Source of the DNA: Pseudomonas sp. R28(2017)
GTDB taxonomy: Bacteria; Pseudomonadota; Gammaproteobacteria; Pseudomonadales; Pseudomonadaceae
Direction of reading: 5' to 3'
Length of the DNA: 64,000 bases
Assembly (NCBI RefSeq): GCF_002112505.1
Contig: NZ_NEHW01000008.1
Coordinates: 62,001 to 126,000, forward strand
Shown here: in pieces, positions 1-9,279 of the stretch
Layout of the letters: each line of letters begins with the position of its first letter
Numbering within the stretch: the stretch's first letter is position 1
Notes under the pieces: model-generated
Seen by the model: the letters and a program-made list of their open reading frames with translations, nothing else
Told to the model about the DNA's origin: nothing
The model's database searches: none
Position numbers and translations under genes: made by a program

Positions 1-304
1 TGGCTTCGCTTTCCGGGTCGATGTCGACCTCGTAGCGTTCCTTGTACCAGTTGGAGATGGCCCGGCGCAGGCGCGGAATGCCGCGGGAGGTGGAGTAGCC
101 ATGGGTGTCCTCACGCTGGGCGACCTGCACCAGCTTCTCGACGATGTGCGGCGGGGTCGCGCCATCGGGGTTGCCCATGCTCAGGTCGATGATGTCCTCG
201 CCACGACGGCGGGCAGCCATCTTGAGTTCGGCCGTGATGTTGAAAACGTAAGGGGGGAGACGATCGATGCGCGCGAAGCGGCGCGGCGAACCTGGATTGG
301 CCAT
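1..304 (-). CDS. alaC: Alanine-type aminotransferase, N-terminal part (cut by window edge)
   Basis: The minus strand from 304 reads [20 protein letters not shown]..., about 101 codons, and runs off the window without a stop. The start has an AGAGGAAACC ribosome binding site directly upstream. The segment carries class I/II PLP-dependent aminotransferase N-terminal features: the PPYVFNI opening, [11 protein letters not shown], and [20 protein letters not shown], where the substrate-binding loop begins. The catalytic lysine lies outside the window. The family (AlaC/YfdZ-like) transfers amino groups between alanine and 2-oxoglutarate in the cytoplasm. The AlaC name rests on resemblance of this N-terminus and is moderately sure; the fold family is secure. 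Confidence 0.8.
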   Translation of the reverse strand, partial: MANPGSPRRFARIDRLPPYVFNITAELKMAARRRGEDIIDLSMGNPDGATPPHIVEKLVQVAQREDTHGYSTSRGIPRLRRAISNWYKERYEVDIDPESEA

Positions 305-384
305 GGTTTCCTCTGAAGACGTAAGCGCCCGGAACCGTCCGAGCGACGCTGGCCGCTGCGGCGGCCGAAAAAGAGGATAGTGCC

Positions 385-478
385 GCCTCGAATAGCATGT
401 AAAGGCATTTTTCCTGTTTATATATATTTTTTCAGATGGTTAGATCGAAATTCATATATTTCCAGGACTTGGAAGAAT
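385..478. other. AT-rich intergenic patch
   Basis: About 90 bp between the aminotransferase and the hydrolase gene are strongly A+T rich (TTTATATATATTTTTTCAG near 418-434), unlike the surrounding GC-rich sequence. On the minus strand this is 3' of the hydrolase and 5' of the aminotransferase, so it may hold the aminotransferase promoter. No hairpin with a T-run is obvious. Confidence 0.4.
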
Positions 479-1603
479 TCACTTCAAAGCCTCGTACGTG
501 CGTTGATCCCACTGCTTCAGACCCAACCCCTCGCTCGGCTGCATGTGTGCACCCCTCACCTCGCTGAAGGGCTTATCCTTGAGGCCGTGGTGAACCTTGC
601 GTTCGTCGCCCTGCCCCTCTTCGAAATAGGTATAGGATTTGCCGCGCATGGCCAGGTAAATCGCATCGTCGCTGGTTAGCGCCTGGTGATGCACCATCAG
701 TTGCCGATCATCCAGCTGCAGGCACTTTTCCAGGCTGACGCCCCAACCCTTCAGGCAACACTCGGCCAGATGTCGCACGATGCGGCCAGGTGCCTTGCAG
801 GTGTCACCCCGCCCTTCGCCCGTCGGTGAAGCATTGCCCACCAGTGTGGCGTGACGCCCCGGCATCGGGTAAATGCTCATACGCGTACCAACGGCCACCT
901 CCGGCACCACGCAGGCGAACCCCCGGGAGCGTTCGTCGCGGGCGTAGAAACCGACATACTGCTTGACGTTTGCTGCCAGCACGGCGCGCGTCTTCTGCAA
1001 ATTGAGCATCCCTGGAACCGGGTCGATGGCCAGGATGTTCACCGCTATGTGCTGCAAGGCAGGGTCCTGCGCCATGGCGTTGGCAAGCATGTGGCAGCTG
1101 ATGCCGCCGCGGCTCCAGCCAATCAGGTTGACCTGTTCGGGTATCAACTGCTTGCGGAACTGGCGGATGATCTGCTCCTGCAGCGCTTGCGGGGTGACCC
1201 GCTTGCCGTAATCGTATCGTTCGCGGAACCAGTTGCCGGTTCCCTTGGCCTCCTCAATCGGTGCACCGGCCGCTTTCAGGCGCTCGTACTCGCCCTGGGT
1301 GCGCTCGCCTCGCTGCCACAGGCTCTCGCCCTTGATCACTTGCAAGGCATGCTGGACATTCTCATCCCAGCCGCTGCCGAGCAACGTTCCCATTGCCGCA
1401 CCATGGTCGCCATCATCGACGAACAGGTTGTCGTCCTGAAGATTGCCGCTGCCCGGCCCATCGACCACGATCTTGTCGGCAAACTCCCGCCCCTGATCAT
1501 TGAAGGCGAGCAGCGAGATCAGCTCGCCATCCCAATAGTCAGGGTGGCTGACATCGCCTGCGGTAGCCCCGGTGCCGCAGAAGTACACGTTGAACACACT
1601 CAT
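479..1603 (-). CDS. Putative alpha/beta hydrolase (GWSRGG nucleophile elbow), unknown role
   Basis: A 374-residue protein beginning MSVFNVYFCGTGATAGD, with ribosome binding site CGGAGA upstream of the ATG. It has no signal peptide or membrane segment. The sequence VNLIGWSRGGISCHML gives a GxSxG nucleophile elbow with Ser154, typical of serine hydrolases and lipases of the alpha/beta fold. The flanking LAIDPVPG segment is a plausible acid-residue loop, and later histidines (for example in PGRHATLV and VHHQAL) are candidates for the catalytic base. It stands alone, transcribed like the cyo operon but separated from it by a terminator. Similar stand-alone cytoplasmic hydrolases in Pseudomonas include type VI lipase effectors. 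That role is only a guess here because no secretion or immunity gene is adjacent. Confidence 0.65.
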   Translation of the reverse strand: MSVFNVYFCGTGATAGDVSHPDYWDGELISLLAFNDQGREFADKIVVDGPGSGNLQDDNLFVDDGDHGAAMGTLLGSGWDENVQHALQVIKGESLWQRGERTQGEYERLKAAGAPIEEAKGTGNWFRERYDYGKRVTPQALQEQIIRQFRKQLIPEQVNLIGWSRGGISCHMLANAMAQDPALQHIAVNILAIDPVPGMLNLQKTRAVLAANVKQYVGFYARDERSRGFACVVPEVAVGTRMSIYPMPGRHATLVGNASPTGEGRGDTCKAPGRIVRHLAECCLKGWGVSLEKCLQLDDRQLMVHHQALTSDDAIYLAMRGKSYTYFEEGQGDERKVHHGLKDKPFSEVRGAHMQPSEGLGLKQWDQRTYEALK

Positions 1604-1689
1604 GCCTGTTTTCTCCGATTGGCTGAAGCACGAACGGTAGCGCCGCAGTCGCCGGCGCTATCAGCCGGAAGCGCTGAACCACAGGCAAT

Positions 1690-1718
1690 AAAAAACCCCG
1701 GCACATGGCCGGGGTTTT
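1690..1718 (-). terminator. Rho-independent terminator of the cyo operon
   Basis: An 11-bp perfect stem (AAAACCCCGGC / GCCGGGGTTTT) with a 5-nt loop lies just after the cyoE stop codon. On the minus strand it is followed by a run of T. Confidence 0.9.
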
Positions 1719-1737
1719 CGGGTAACAGGCGTCTGTA

Positions 1738-2625
1738 TCAGCGCGCGTAGGTCATCAGCACGTCTGCAGCGGTCTGGCTGTCCACACCCATCATCACGCT
1801 CAAGGCAGTGACGGTGAGGATGGAGAAGCCGAACACCTTGCGCGCCCACTTGCTGTCGTCTTCCGCCTTGTAGCCACCCCAGGCCATGTACAGCCAGTAC
1901 AGGCCCATGGCTGCCGCCACGGCCAGGTAGCCGAGGCCGGCGTAACCGCCGAGGGTGAGCATCAAGGTGGCGAGCAGGAAGGCCAGCACGTACAGCACGA
2001 TCTGCTTCTTCGCCGCGAGGATGCCGCGTGCCACCGGCAGGACCGGAATGTTGGCAGCGCTGTAATCCTTGAAGCGGAAGATGGCGATGGCGAAGCTGTG
2101 CGGCATCTGCCACAGGCTGAACATCACCAGCAGGGTCACTGCGGCCAGGTCGAAGCTGTTGCTCACGGCGCAGTAGCCGATCACCGGAGGCATGGCACCG
2201 GACAGGCTGCCGACCAAGGTGCCGTGCACCGATTTGCGCTTCAGCCAGAGGCTGTAGAAACCGACGTAGACGATGAAGCCTACCGCTGCGCAGAACGCCG
2301 ACAGCGGGTTGGCCTGGACATACAGCAGGCTGAAGCCCGCCACCCCGAGCAGGGTGGCGTAGACCAGCGCGAGGGTCAGCGACATGCCGCCCTGCACCAT
2401 GACGCGGTTCTTGGTGCGCTCCATCTTGTGGTCGATGTCACGGTCGATGCAGTTGTTGAACACGCATCCGGACGCCACCACCAGCGAAGTACCGATCACC
2501 GCCGCCAGGAACAGGGCGAAGTCCACATGGCCCTTCGAGGCAAGGAAGAAACCGCCTGCCACGGAAAGCACGTTACCGAAAATGATCCCCGGTTTGGTGA
2601 TTTGGATAAAGTGCTTAACGGACAT
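1738..2625 (-). CDS. cyoE: Protoheme IX farnesyltransferase (heme O synthase)
   Basis: A 295-residue polytopic membrane protein of the UbiA prenyltransferase superfamily. It converts heme B to heme O by adding a farnesyl group, supplying the cofactor of the Cyo oxidase. The Asp-rich Mg-prenyl diphosphate motif is visible as [12 protein letters not shown] near residues 57-68. The second conserved loop is [15 protein letters not shown] near residue 184. Length and hydrophobic pattern match the family. It is the last gene of cyoABCDE, 11 nt after cyoD, and is followed by a strong terminator. Confidence 0.96.
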   Translation of the reverse strand: MSVKHFIQITKPGIIFGNVLSVAGGFFLASKGHVDFALFLAAVIGTSLVVASGCVFNNCIDRDIDHKMERTKNRVMVQGGMSLTLALVYATLLGVAGFSLLYVQANPLSAFCAAVGFIVYVGFYSLWLKRKSVHGTLVGSLSGAMPPVIGYCAVSNSFDLAAVTLLVMFSLWQMPHSFAIAIFRFKDYSAANIPVLPVARGILAAKKQIVLYVLAFLLATLMLTLGGYAGLGYLAVAAAMGLYWLYMAWGGYKAEDDSKWARKVFGFSILTVTALSVMMGVDSQTAADVLMTYAR

Positions 2626-2636
2626 GCAGTCTTACC

Positions 2637-2969
2637 TCACTTGGCCATCATTTCGAAGTGGATGCTGAACATGATCCACAGCGACAGGCCGACCAGCAGA
2701 GCGATTACCAGGGTGGTGAACAGGAACGTCGACACGTTGGAACGCTGCTCTTTCGAGCGGTCCATGTGCAGGAAGTACACAAGGTGTACCACTACCTGAA
2801 TCACGGCCATGGCCACGATGATCAGAACCGTCAGGTTCTTCGGCAGGCTTGGCGACATGGCCAGGCCGAACGGGATCGCGGTCAGGATGATCGACAGGAT
2901 GAAGCCGATCATGTACGACTTGACGCTGCCGTGGTTACCTTCGTGATGAGTGTCGTGTGCGTTAGCCAT
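2637..2969 (-). CDS. cyoD: Cytochrome bo3 ubiquinol oxidase subunit IV
   Basis: A 110-residue inner membrane protein with three hydrophobic segments and a His-rich N-terminus ([19 protein letters not shown]). This subunit assists assembly of the CuB/heme site in subunit I. Its ATG overlaps the cyoC stop by 1 nt (TAATG), so translation is probably coupled. Length matches E. coli CyoD. Confidence 0.96.
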   Translation of the reverse strand: MANAHDTHHEGNHGSVKSYMIGFILSIILTAIPFGLAMSPSLPKNLTVLIIVAMAVIQVVVHLVYFLHMDRSKEQRSNVSTFLFTTLVIALLVGLSLWIMFSIHFEMMAK

Positions 2970-3592
2970 TACAGAACTCCCAGCAGGTAGACGACGGTGA
3001 ATACGCAGATCCAGACCACGTCCAGGAAGTGCCAGAACAGGCTCAGGCAGCTCATGCGGGTCTTGGCGGTCGGCGTGATGCCGTGCTTGTTGATCTGGTA
3101 CATCATGATTGCCATCCAGATCAGGCCGGCGGTCACGTGCAGACCGTGGGTACCTACCAGGGCGAAGAAGCCCGACAGGAAGCCACTGCGGGTCGGGCCG
3201 AAGCCCTCGCCGATCAGGTGATGGAATTCATAGATTTCCATCGCGATGAAGCCTGCACCGAACAGGAAGGTCACAGCCAACCAGCCCAGCACGCCCGCTT
3301 TCTTGCCGTCGAACATCTTCAGCATGGCGAAGCCGAAGGTGATCGAGGACAGCAGCAGGAACAGCGTTTCAACCGCTACGAAGTCGAGCTGGAAGATGTC
3401 GTGACCCGACGGGCCGCCGGCAAAACTGCCGGACAGCACCGCGTAGGTGGCGAAGAGCGACGCAAACAGGATGCAGTCGGTCATCAGGTACAGCCAGAAA
3501 CCGAGGACGGTCATCTGGCCCGAGTCGTGGTGGTGGTCATCGTGAGCATGGTCATGACCATGCGCGCCACCGTGGATTACTTGACTGGACAT
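2969..3592 (-). CDS. cyoC: Cytochrome bo3 ubiquinol oxidase subunit III
   Basis: A 207-residue protein of the heme-copper oxidase subunit III family, with five predicted membrane helices after a His-rich N-terminal tail ([19 protein letters not shown]). Typical family sequences are visible, including [23 protein letters not shown] and [18 protein letters not shown]. The gene lies 3 nt after cyoB and overlaps cyoD by 1 nt. The His cluster could bind metal, but it is common in pseudomonad CyoC. Confidence 0.96.
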   Translation of the reverse strand: MSSQVIHGGAHGHDHAHDDHHHDSGQMTVLGFWLYLMTDCILFASLFATYAVLSGSFAGGPSGHDIFQLDFVAVETLFLLLSSITFGFAMLKMFDGKKAGVLGWLAVTFLFGAGFIAMEIYEFHHLIGEGFGPTRSGFLSGFFALVGTHGLHVTAGLIWMAIMMYQINKHGITPTAKTRMSCLSLFWHFLDVVWICVFTVVYLLGVL

Positions 3593-3595
3593 TGA

Positions 3596-5614
3596 TTACA
3601 CCCGTTCAAACGATTCGACACGTGCGCCGGCAGGCAGAGCACCTGCTTTGGCCAGCGCTTTGAGACGCTCGCCTTCGATGCGCGCCACTTCTTCGGCCGG
3701 AACCATGTAGCCCTGGTCGTCACGCGCAGCGTGGCGAACGAAGACCGCGATGGTTGCCAGCAGGCTCGCGCCAACCAGCCACCAGATGTGCCAGATGAAA
3801 GCGAAGCCGAAGACAGTCAGGAACATACCCATGAACAGACCGGTAGCGGTGTTGTTCGGCATGTGGATCGCTTCGTACTTGCCCGGCACCTTGTAGGCAA
3901 CACCGGCTTCCTTGGCTTCGTTCCAGCAGTCCAGGCCAACTTTCTCTGGCATGTGGGCGAAGTTGTAGAACGGAGGTGGCGACGAGGTCGACCATTCCAG
4001 GGTACGGCCGCCCCATGGGTCGCCGGTCACGTCCAGGTTCTGCTCGCGATCGCGGATCGAAACGACGATCTGGATCAGCTGGCAGGCGATACCGAACAGG
4101 ATCAGCACGGCGCCGGCAACGGCTACGTACAGGTAGGGTTCCCACAGTGGGTTGTCGGAGTGGTTCAGACGACGGGTCATGCCCATGAAGCCCAGGGCGT
4201 ACAGCGGCATGAACGCTACGTAGAAGCCGGAGATCCAGAACCAGAAGGCAGCTTTGCCCCACTTCTCGTTCAGCTTGAAGCCGAACGCTTTTGGCCACCA
4301 GTAGGCGAAGCCGGCGATGTAGCCGAATACCGCACCACCGATGATCACGTTATGGAAGTGAGCGATAACGAACAGGCTGTTGTGCAGCACGAAGTCAGCA
4401 CCTGGAACAGCCAGCAGAACGCCAGTCATGCCACCGATCGAGAAGGTGATCATGAAGCCCAGGGTCCACAGCATTGGTGCGGTGAAGCGCACACGGCCCT
4501 GGTACATGGTGAACAGCCAGTTGAACAGCTTCACACCGGTCGGGATGGAGATCAGCATCGTCGCCAGGCCGAAGAAGGTGTTGACGCTGGCGCCGGCACC
4601 CATGGTGAAGAAGTGGTGCAGCCATACGGCGAAGCCCAGAACGGCGATGGCGCCCGATGCGTAGATCATCGAGTGGTGGCCGAACAGACGCTTGCCGGAG
4701 AAGGTCGAAGTCACTTCCGAGAACACGCCGAAGGCCGGCAGGATCAGGATGTAAACCTCAGGGTGACCCCACGCCCAGAACAGGTTGACGTACATCATCG
4801 GGTTCCCACCAAGCTCGTTGGTGAAAATGTGGAAGTCCAGATAACGGTCAACAGTCAGCAGCGCGAGTGCAGCGGTCAGGATCGGGAACGAAGCCACGAT
4901 CAGCACGTTGGCCCAGGTGCAGGTCCAGGTGAAGATCGGCATGTCCATCAGCTTCATGCCAGGTGCGCGCATCTTCATCACGGTGACGAGGAAGTTCACG
5001 CCGGTCAGTGTCGTACCCAGGCCTGAGAGCTGTAGCGCCCAGATGTAGTAGTCGACACCCACCCCAGGGCTGTACTGAATGCCCGCGAGCGGCGGATAGG
5101 CAACCCAGCCGGTCTTGGCGAATTCACCAACGCCCAGCGAGATGTTGACCAGCAGCACGCCTGCCAGCAGCAGGTAGAAGCTCAGGGAGTTCAGGAACGG
5201 GAAGGCAACGTCACGTGCACCGATCTGCAGAGGAACCGCCAGGTTCATCAGGCCGGTGAAGAACGGCATCGCCATGAAGATGATCATGATCACACCGTGA
5301 GCGGTGAAGATCTGGTCATAGTGTTCAGGCGGCAGGTAGCCTTCGGAGCCACCGGTAGCGGCAGCCAGCTGGGTACGCATCATGATGGCGTCGGCGAAGC
5401 CGCGCAGCAGCATGACCATCGCGACGACGATGTACATCACCCCGATTTTCTTGTGGTCGACGGTGGTCAACCACTCGGTCCACAAGTAGGTCCACTTGCG
5501 GAAATAGGTGATAGCACCAACGACAGCAATACCCCCGAGCGCGATCATGGCAAGGGTCACCATGACTATCGGCTCGTGGAAGGGTATCGCCTCCAGGGTT
5601 AATTTACCGAACAT
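3596..5614 (-). CDS. cyoB: Cytochrome bo3 ubiquinol oxidase subunit I
   Basis: A 672-residue catalytic subunit carrying low-spin heme b, high-spin heme o3 and CuB. It reduces O2 to water while pumping protons. His106 sits in TAHGVIMI, as in the E. coli numbering. The CuB His and cross-linked Tyr are in [14 protein letters not shown], the two further CuB His are in [10 protein letters not shown], and the heme ligands are in [12 protein letters not shown]. Around 15 membrane helices are expected from the hydrophobicity. Its start lies 3 nt after the cyoA stop. Confidence 0.98.
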   Translation of the reverse strand: MFGKLTLEAIPFHEPIVMVTLAMIALGGIAVVGAITYFRKWTYLWTEWLTTVDHKKIGVMYIVVAMVMLLRGFADAIMMRTQLAAATGGSEGYLPPEHYDQIFTAHGVIMIIFMAMPFFTGLMNLAVPLQIGARDVAFPFLNSLSFYLLLAGVLLVNISLGVGEFAKTGWVAYPPLAGIQYSPGVGVDYYIWALQLSGLGTTLTGVNFLVTVMKMRAPGMKLMDMPIFTWTCTWANVLIVASFPILTAALALLTVDRYLDFHIFTNELGGNPMMYVNLFWAWGHPEVYILILPAFGVFSEVTSTFSGKRLFGHHSMIYASGAIAVLGFAVWLHHFFTMGAGASVNTFFGLATMLISIPTGVKLFNWLFTMYQGRVRFTAPMLWTLGFMITFSIGGMTGVLLAVPGADFVLHNSLFVIAHFHNVIIGGAVFGYIAGFAYWWPKAFGFKLNEKWGKAAFWFWISGFYVAFMPLYALGFMGMTRRLNHSDNPLWEPYLYVAVAGAVLILFGIACQLIQIVVSIRDREQNLDVTGDPWGGRTLEWSTSSPPPFYNFAHMPEKVGLDCWNEAKEAGVAYKVPGKYEAIHMPNNTATGLFMGMFLTVFGFAFIWHIWWLVGASLLATIAVFVRHAARDDQGYMVPAEEVARIEGERLKALAKAGALPAGARVESFERV

Positions 5615-5617
5615 CTC

Positions 5618-6562
5618 TTACTCCTCTGCACCGGCAGCTGGTTGCATACTCGATTCCACACCCTTGGTTGTGGCCAGATCTTTGCTGCCTGCTTCTTCGT
5701 GGCTCGGACGACCGCGGTTCATGCCTTCGTACTTGTCGACGATGATCTGGAACTGGTCAGGCGAGGCCTCGCTGTACAGCGCGACCGGGTTGTTTTCGCT
5801 TGGTTTGGCCAAGGCGTCGTATTCGGCCTTGTCCAGCTTCTTCGGCGACTGCTTGACCTCGGCGACCCACTTGTCGAAGTCTTCCTGAGAGGTTGCAGTG
5901 GCCTTGAATTTCATGCCGGTGAAGCCAGCACCGCTGTAGTTGGCGCTGATACCGTCGAACTCGCCGTTTTCGTTGGCGATCAGGTGCAGCTTGGTGGTCA
6001 TGCCCGCCATGGCGTAGATCTGGCCACCCAGGCCCGGGATGAAGAACGAGTTCATCACGGCGTCGGAGGTGACGCGGAAGTTGACCGGGGTGTTAGCCGG
6101 GAAGACGATCTTGTTGACCGTGGCAATGCCCTGCTCCGGGTAGATGAACAGCCACTTCCAGTCCAGCGCGACCACGTCGATCTGCACCGGCTTCACATCG
6201 GAATCCAGTGGACGGTACGGGTCCAGCTTGTGGGTCGACTTGTAGGTGACGTAGCCCAGGGCGATGATGATGATGATCGGGATGATCCACACCGCGGCTT
6301 CGATCTTGGTCGAGTGCGACCAGTCTGGGGTGTAGGTGGCGGCCTTGTTGGAAGCACGGTACTTCCAGGCGAATGCCACGGTCATGATGATGACCGGAAT
6401 CACCACCAGCAGCATCAGGCCGGTAGCGATCAGGATCAGGTTCTTTTGCTCAATGCCGACCTGACCTTTCGGGTCGAGCAGGGTCCAGTTGCACCCACTG
6501 AGTAAAAGCATGCCTAAAAAGGGCAATATGCCAAACAGTCTGGGGTAACGCTTTTTACTCAT
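5618..6562 (-). CDS. cyoA: Cytochrome bo3 ubiquinol oxidase subunit II (lipoprotein)
   Basis: A 314-residue subunit II. It starts [20 protein letters not shown] with lipobox LLSGC, so Cys24 should be acylated. Two further membrane helices follow (about 43-66 and 88-108), then a periplasmic cupredoxin-like domain. The CuA ligands of cytochrome c oxidases are absent, as expected for a quinol oxidase. The ribosome binding site AGAGG precedes the ATG. It is first in cyoABCDE, behind a 558-bp upstream region with an ANR box. Confidence 0.97.
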   Translation of the reverse strand: MSKKRYPRLFGILPFLGMLLLSGCNWTLLDPKGQVGIEQKNLILIATGLMLLVVIPVIIMTVAFAWKYRASNKAATYTPDWSHSTKIEAAVWIIPIIIIIALGYVTYKSTHKLDPYRPLDSDVKPVQIDVVALDWKWLFIYPEQGIATVNKIVFPANTPVNFRVTSDAVMNSFFIPGLGGQIYAMAGMTTKLHLIANENGEFDGISANYSGAGFTGMKFKATATSQEDFDKWVAEVKQSPKKLDKAEYDALAKPSENNPVALYSEASPDQFQIIVDKYEGMNRGRPSHEEAGSKDLATTKGVESSMQPAAGAEE

Positions 6563-7120
6563 CTCACGACCTCTAGATCAGCTTGCTTCAATGCAATTTG
6601 TGTTTTGGTAGCCAACACTTCGTCCTGCCAAGTGCGGCATTTCGCGCCCGTACTCGCTCCTGCCTGGGTCCGACTGCAGGACCTTGGCGCAAAGCGGGTT
6701 AGCGGTGCTTATGGTTTCGTAGGCAACAGGCCTGTACTTCAGACCAAGTCCATTTGGTGCGGGAAAACGCGGAGGGGGGTCCGCCCGGTATCGCCGTTGG
6801 GCGAAACTTGACGAAGTCAGCAAAAAGGAGCGCTGGGGCTTCCTTCAATCCTGCGACTCGCAAGCAGTGCCGAACGGAAATTGGGGGCGATTGTAGATAG
6901 GTCGCCAACCCTTGACTATGACTTATTGAGCAACAGTCCTTTACAGAATCCGTAACAATAGCGCGCTACAAATCAACTTCGCGACAGTTTGTCGCACCCC
7001 GCTTGCTAGCCCTCAAACCCGCATTTCGCAAGGCTTTGAGGTTGATCTGGATCAAGCGGGAGAGGACTTTTCACTCTTCTCATCCGGTGCAAAAGACCAC
7101 ACCGAAATCGTGACTTATGT
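6563..7120. other. Long upstream region of cyoA
   Basis: These 558 bp lie between the cyoA start and the dsbB stop, both on the minus strand. They hold the perfect ANR box at 7042-7055 and an A+T-richer stretch at about 6890-6985 that is a likely promoter zone. I found no convincing protein-coding gene: the short open frames lack pseudomonad codon bias and good ribosome binding sites. A long cyoA leader or a small RNA is possible but not shown. Confidence 0.5.
7042..7055. promoter_or_regulatory. ANR/FNR-type box
   Basis: TTGATCTGGATCAA is an exact match to the FNR/ANR consensus TTGAT-N4-ATCAA. It lies about 480 bp upstream of cyoA and 66 bp downstream of the dsbB stop. In pseudomonads ANR controls terminal oxidase choice with oxygen supply, so regulation of cyo is the likely purpose. 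Confidence 0.75.
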
Positions 7121-7627
7121 CTAAGACTGGCGCCGGTTGCGGTAGATGCCGAACGGTACCAGGATGGCAGTCAGGACGAACGCCACCAGTGCCCACTGCG
7201 CCAGCGACAAACCGAGGATCGGCGGGTACGGCGTGCTGCAGAAGCCGTCGACCTGGAACGCCAGCGGCCAGAGCTTGGCCAGGGGCAGGTCGTCGACGAT
7301 CGGTTGCAGGGTATCGATGCCGCAACTGACCATGGGGTTGGCGAGTATATACACATGGTTGCCCGCCGCAACGATTCCGCCAATGGCACTGAGCACCACC
7401 AGCCCCTCGAACAGGGTCAGGCTGCGGCGCCCGGGCATGGCAGCGGCAATGAACGCGAAGATGGCGATAAAGAGCAAGGCATAGCGTTGCAGGATGCACA
7501 GCGGGCAAGGTGCCTCGCCCAGTACCACCTGCATGTACAGCGCACCGCCGATCAGGGCGAGGCAGATCACCCCCAGCAGCACCAGAAAGCGCCGTTCGCG
7601 GTTCAGGCGCAAGGTTTGTTCGTTCAT
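7121..7627 (-). CDS. dsbB: Disulfide bond formation protein DsbB
   Basis: A 168-residue inner membrane protein that reoxidises DsbA and passes electrons to ubiquinone. Two cysteine pairs are visible: Cys41/Cys44 in CPLC and Cys102/Cys130 in the second periplasmic loop (SCGIDTLQ and DGFCSTPYPP). Four membrane helices fit the hydrophobic pattern. I chose the ATG at 7627 because GAAGGA lies 8 nt upstream; an in-frame upstream extension lacks a ribosome binding site. It sits upstream of cyo in the same direction. Pseudomonads usually have two DsbB paralogues and this is one of them. Confidence 0.93.
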   Translation of the reverse strand: MNEQTLRLNRERRFLVLLGVICLALIGGALYMQVVLGEAPCPLCILQRYALLFIAIFAFIAAAMPGRRSLTLFEGLVVLSAIGGIVAAGNHVYILANPMVSCGIDTLQPIVDDLPLAKLWPLAFQVDGFCSTPYPPILGLSLAQWALVAFVLTAILVPFGIYRNRRQS

Positions 7628-7945
7628 TGCCGATTCCTTCGATGGATAGGTGGCAGCGTGGTCCGCCCGCCTGGGTGCAATTCTACACGCAGGCATGGCC
7701 CTTTAGCGTGTCGAGGAGGCGGCGAGACAGCACTGCGCAGGGCTATCCGGAGATGCTGAGACCGGCTGCAGCAACGTCGGTTCAACGTCGGCCGGTAAAA
7801 AAGCGGCTGCCCGGGTGCCGCACAGGGGCAAGCCCCTCGACACCCGGGAGTGAAGGATACAGTGATTAAAGGAGGATTAAAGATGAAAGGTGCCGAGGCA
7901 CCCTTCATCTTTCCTTATATATAGGCAGGAAGTCTTAACAGGGGA
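7628..7945. other. Intergenic region between hmp and dsbB
   Basis: These 318 bp contain the hmp terminator hairpin at 7879-7912 and the presumed dsbB promoter. A GC-rich inverted pair near 7808-7848 (CCCGGGTG and CACCCGGG) is also present. No gene was found. Confidence 0.5.
7879..7912 (-). terminator. Hairpin terminator downstream of hmp
   Basis: Arms AAAGATGAAAGGTGCC and GGCACCCTTCATCTTT are complementary over 16 bp with one wobble, giving a very tight loop. It lies 34 bp after the hmp stop. The T-run is short, so it may also act as an mRNA-stabilising hairpin. Confidence 0.7.
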
Positions 7946-9124
7946 TCATTCCAGGGCAGCCGCGGGCCCGAAGAACTCGTAGCGGCTCTGCTGCTCCGGC
8001 ACACCCAGGCCCTTGAGCTGGCGCTTGACCGCCGCCATGAAGCTTTTCGGCCCGAGGAAGTAGGCATCCACATCACGCTCGCGCGGCAGCCACTCACCCA
8101 GCAGGTCCTGGCTCAGCAGGCCAACCGCGTCGGCCTTCTGCGCACCCTCCTGCTCGGCATAGCAATAGAAGCGCTTGAGCTGCGGGTGGCGCTCGGCCAG
8201 GCCATCGATCCATTCGCGGAAGGCGTGCACCGCACCGTTACGCGCACAGTGGATGAAATGCACCGGGCGCTGGGTCTGCAGGGCCGCTTCGAGCATCGCC
8301 AGGGTCGGGGTAATGCCCACGCCACCGCTGATCAGCACCAGTGGCTTGTCGCTGGCCACCAGGGTGAAGTCACCCGCTGGCGGGAACAGCTGCAGGGTGT
8401 CGCCCACCACCAGCTGATCATGCAAGTAGTTGGAAACCTTGCCGCCCTCCTCGCGCTTGACGCTGATGCGATACCCCTGGCCGTCGCACAGGGCCGACAG
8501 CGAGTAGTTGCGGCGCTGCTCGGCACCGTCGATGAACAGCTGCAGGCCAATGTACTGGCCAGGCTCGGCCTTGAGTACCGGCTGGCCATCCAGCGGTTCG
8601 AAGTAGAACGACGTGATCTCGCTGCTTTCCTGCTCGCGACGGGCCAGGCGGAATTCGCGGGTACCGCGCCAGCCGCCAGCGGCCTCTTCCTTCTGCTTGT
8701 AGAGGCTTTCTTCGGCACCGATCAGGATGTCGGCCAGCTGACCATAGGCAGCGGCCCAGGCGGCGATGACCTCAGCGGTGGCGATTTCCTTGCCCAGCAC
8801 TTCTTCGATGGCGCGCAGCAGGCAGCTGCCGACGATCGGGTAGTGCTCCGGCAGAATCTGCAGGGCGACGTGTTTGTTGATGATCTGGCCGACCAGGCCA
8901 CCCAGTTGCTCCAGCTGGTCGATATGACGGGCATACATCAGCACGCCATTGGCCAGGGCACGCGGCTGGTCGCCACTGGCCTGGTGGGCCTGGTTGAACA
9001 GCGGGCGGACCTCTGGGTACTCGCTGAGCATCATCTTGTAGAAGTGAGTGGTCAGCGCTTCACCACCGGTTTCCAGCAGAGGGACAGTGGCTTTGATGAT
9101 TGCACGTTGTTCGGCATTGAGCAT
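7946..9124 (-). CDS. hmp: Flavohemoglobin, nitric oxide dioxygenase
   Basis: A 392-residue cytoplasmic enzyme that oxidises NO to nitrate using O2 and NAD(P)H. The globin domain (1-140) has Tyr29 (B10) and the proximal His85 in NKHVALQI. A FAD domain follows with RNYSLS, then a C-terminal NAD domain with ISGGVGITPTLAML. I chose ATG 9124 (MLNAEQRAII), with AGGAG 9 nt upstream, over a 10-codon longer start. It is divergent from norR and separated by a region with NorR-type boxes and a sigma-54 -24 element, so it is very likely NO-induced through NorR. Confidence 0.96.
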   Translation of the reverse strand: MLNAEQRAIIKATVPLLETGGEALTTHFYKMMLSEYPEVRPLFNQAHQASGDQPRALANGVLMYARHIDQLEQLGGLVGQIINKHVALQILPEHYPIVGSCLLRAIEEVLGKEIATAEVIAAWAAAYGQLADILIGAEESLYKQKEEAAGGWRGTREFRLARREQESSEITSFYFEPLDGQPVLKAEPGQYIGLQLFIDGAEQRRNYSLSALCDGQGYRISVKREEGGKVSNYLHDQLVVGDTLQLFPPAGDFTLVASDKPLVLISGGVGITPTLAMLEAALQTQRPVHFIHCARNGAVHAFREWIDGLAERHPQLKRFYCYAEQEGAQKADAVGLLSQDLLGEWLPRERDVDAYFLGPKSFMAAVKRQLKGLGVPEQQSRYEFFGPAAALE

Positions 9125-9180
9125 TTGCAACGACTCCTGAGCCTGTGGCTTCAAATGGTTGCCCCTGCTATTTCAGCAAT

Positions 9181-9188
9181 CGTGCCAA
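9181..9188 (-). promoter_or_regulatory. Candidate sigma-54 -24 element for hmp
   Basis: On the minus strand TTGGCACG matches the sigma-54 -24 element about 57 nt before the hmp start. The -12 element is imperfect: at the canonical 10-nt spacing the dinucleotide is GA rather than GC, and a TTGCT lies 3 bp too close. Dependence on sigma-54 is supported by the adjacent NorR-type activator. Confidence 0.5.
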
Positions 9189-9228
9189 CTTTTTTCGCCA
9201 ATGAAATCAGGGCATTGACACCAATCAT

Positions 9229-9239
9229 GTCAAATCGAC
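9229..9239. promoter_or_regulatory. NorR-type box 1 (GT-N7-AC)
   Basis: GTCAAATCGAC fits the NorR enhancer core GT-N7-AC. It lies about 41 bp upstream of the hmp -24 element. The same 11-mer recurs 26 bp away. The left flank also forms the palindrome TTGACA-N7-TGTCAA. Confidence 0.7.
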
Positions 9240-9254
9240 CTGGCCAGGCGTATA

Positions 9255-9265
9255 GTCAAATCGAC
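9255..9265. promoter_or_regulatory. NorR-type box 2 (GT-N7-AC)
   Basis: This is a second exact copy of GTCAAATCGAC, 15 bp before the norR start codon. Binding here could both activate hmp and repress norR. Confidence 0.7.
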
Positions 9266-9279
9266 CCACAGGAGTCCTT

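Noticed and set aside
6578..6908. Two short open frames (81 and 69 codons) in the cyoA upstream region
   Set aside because: They overlap each other, lack ribosome binding sites and family resemblance, and have atypical codon use.
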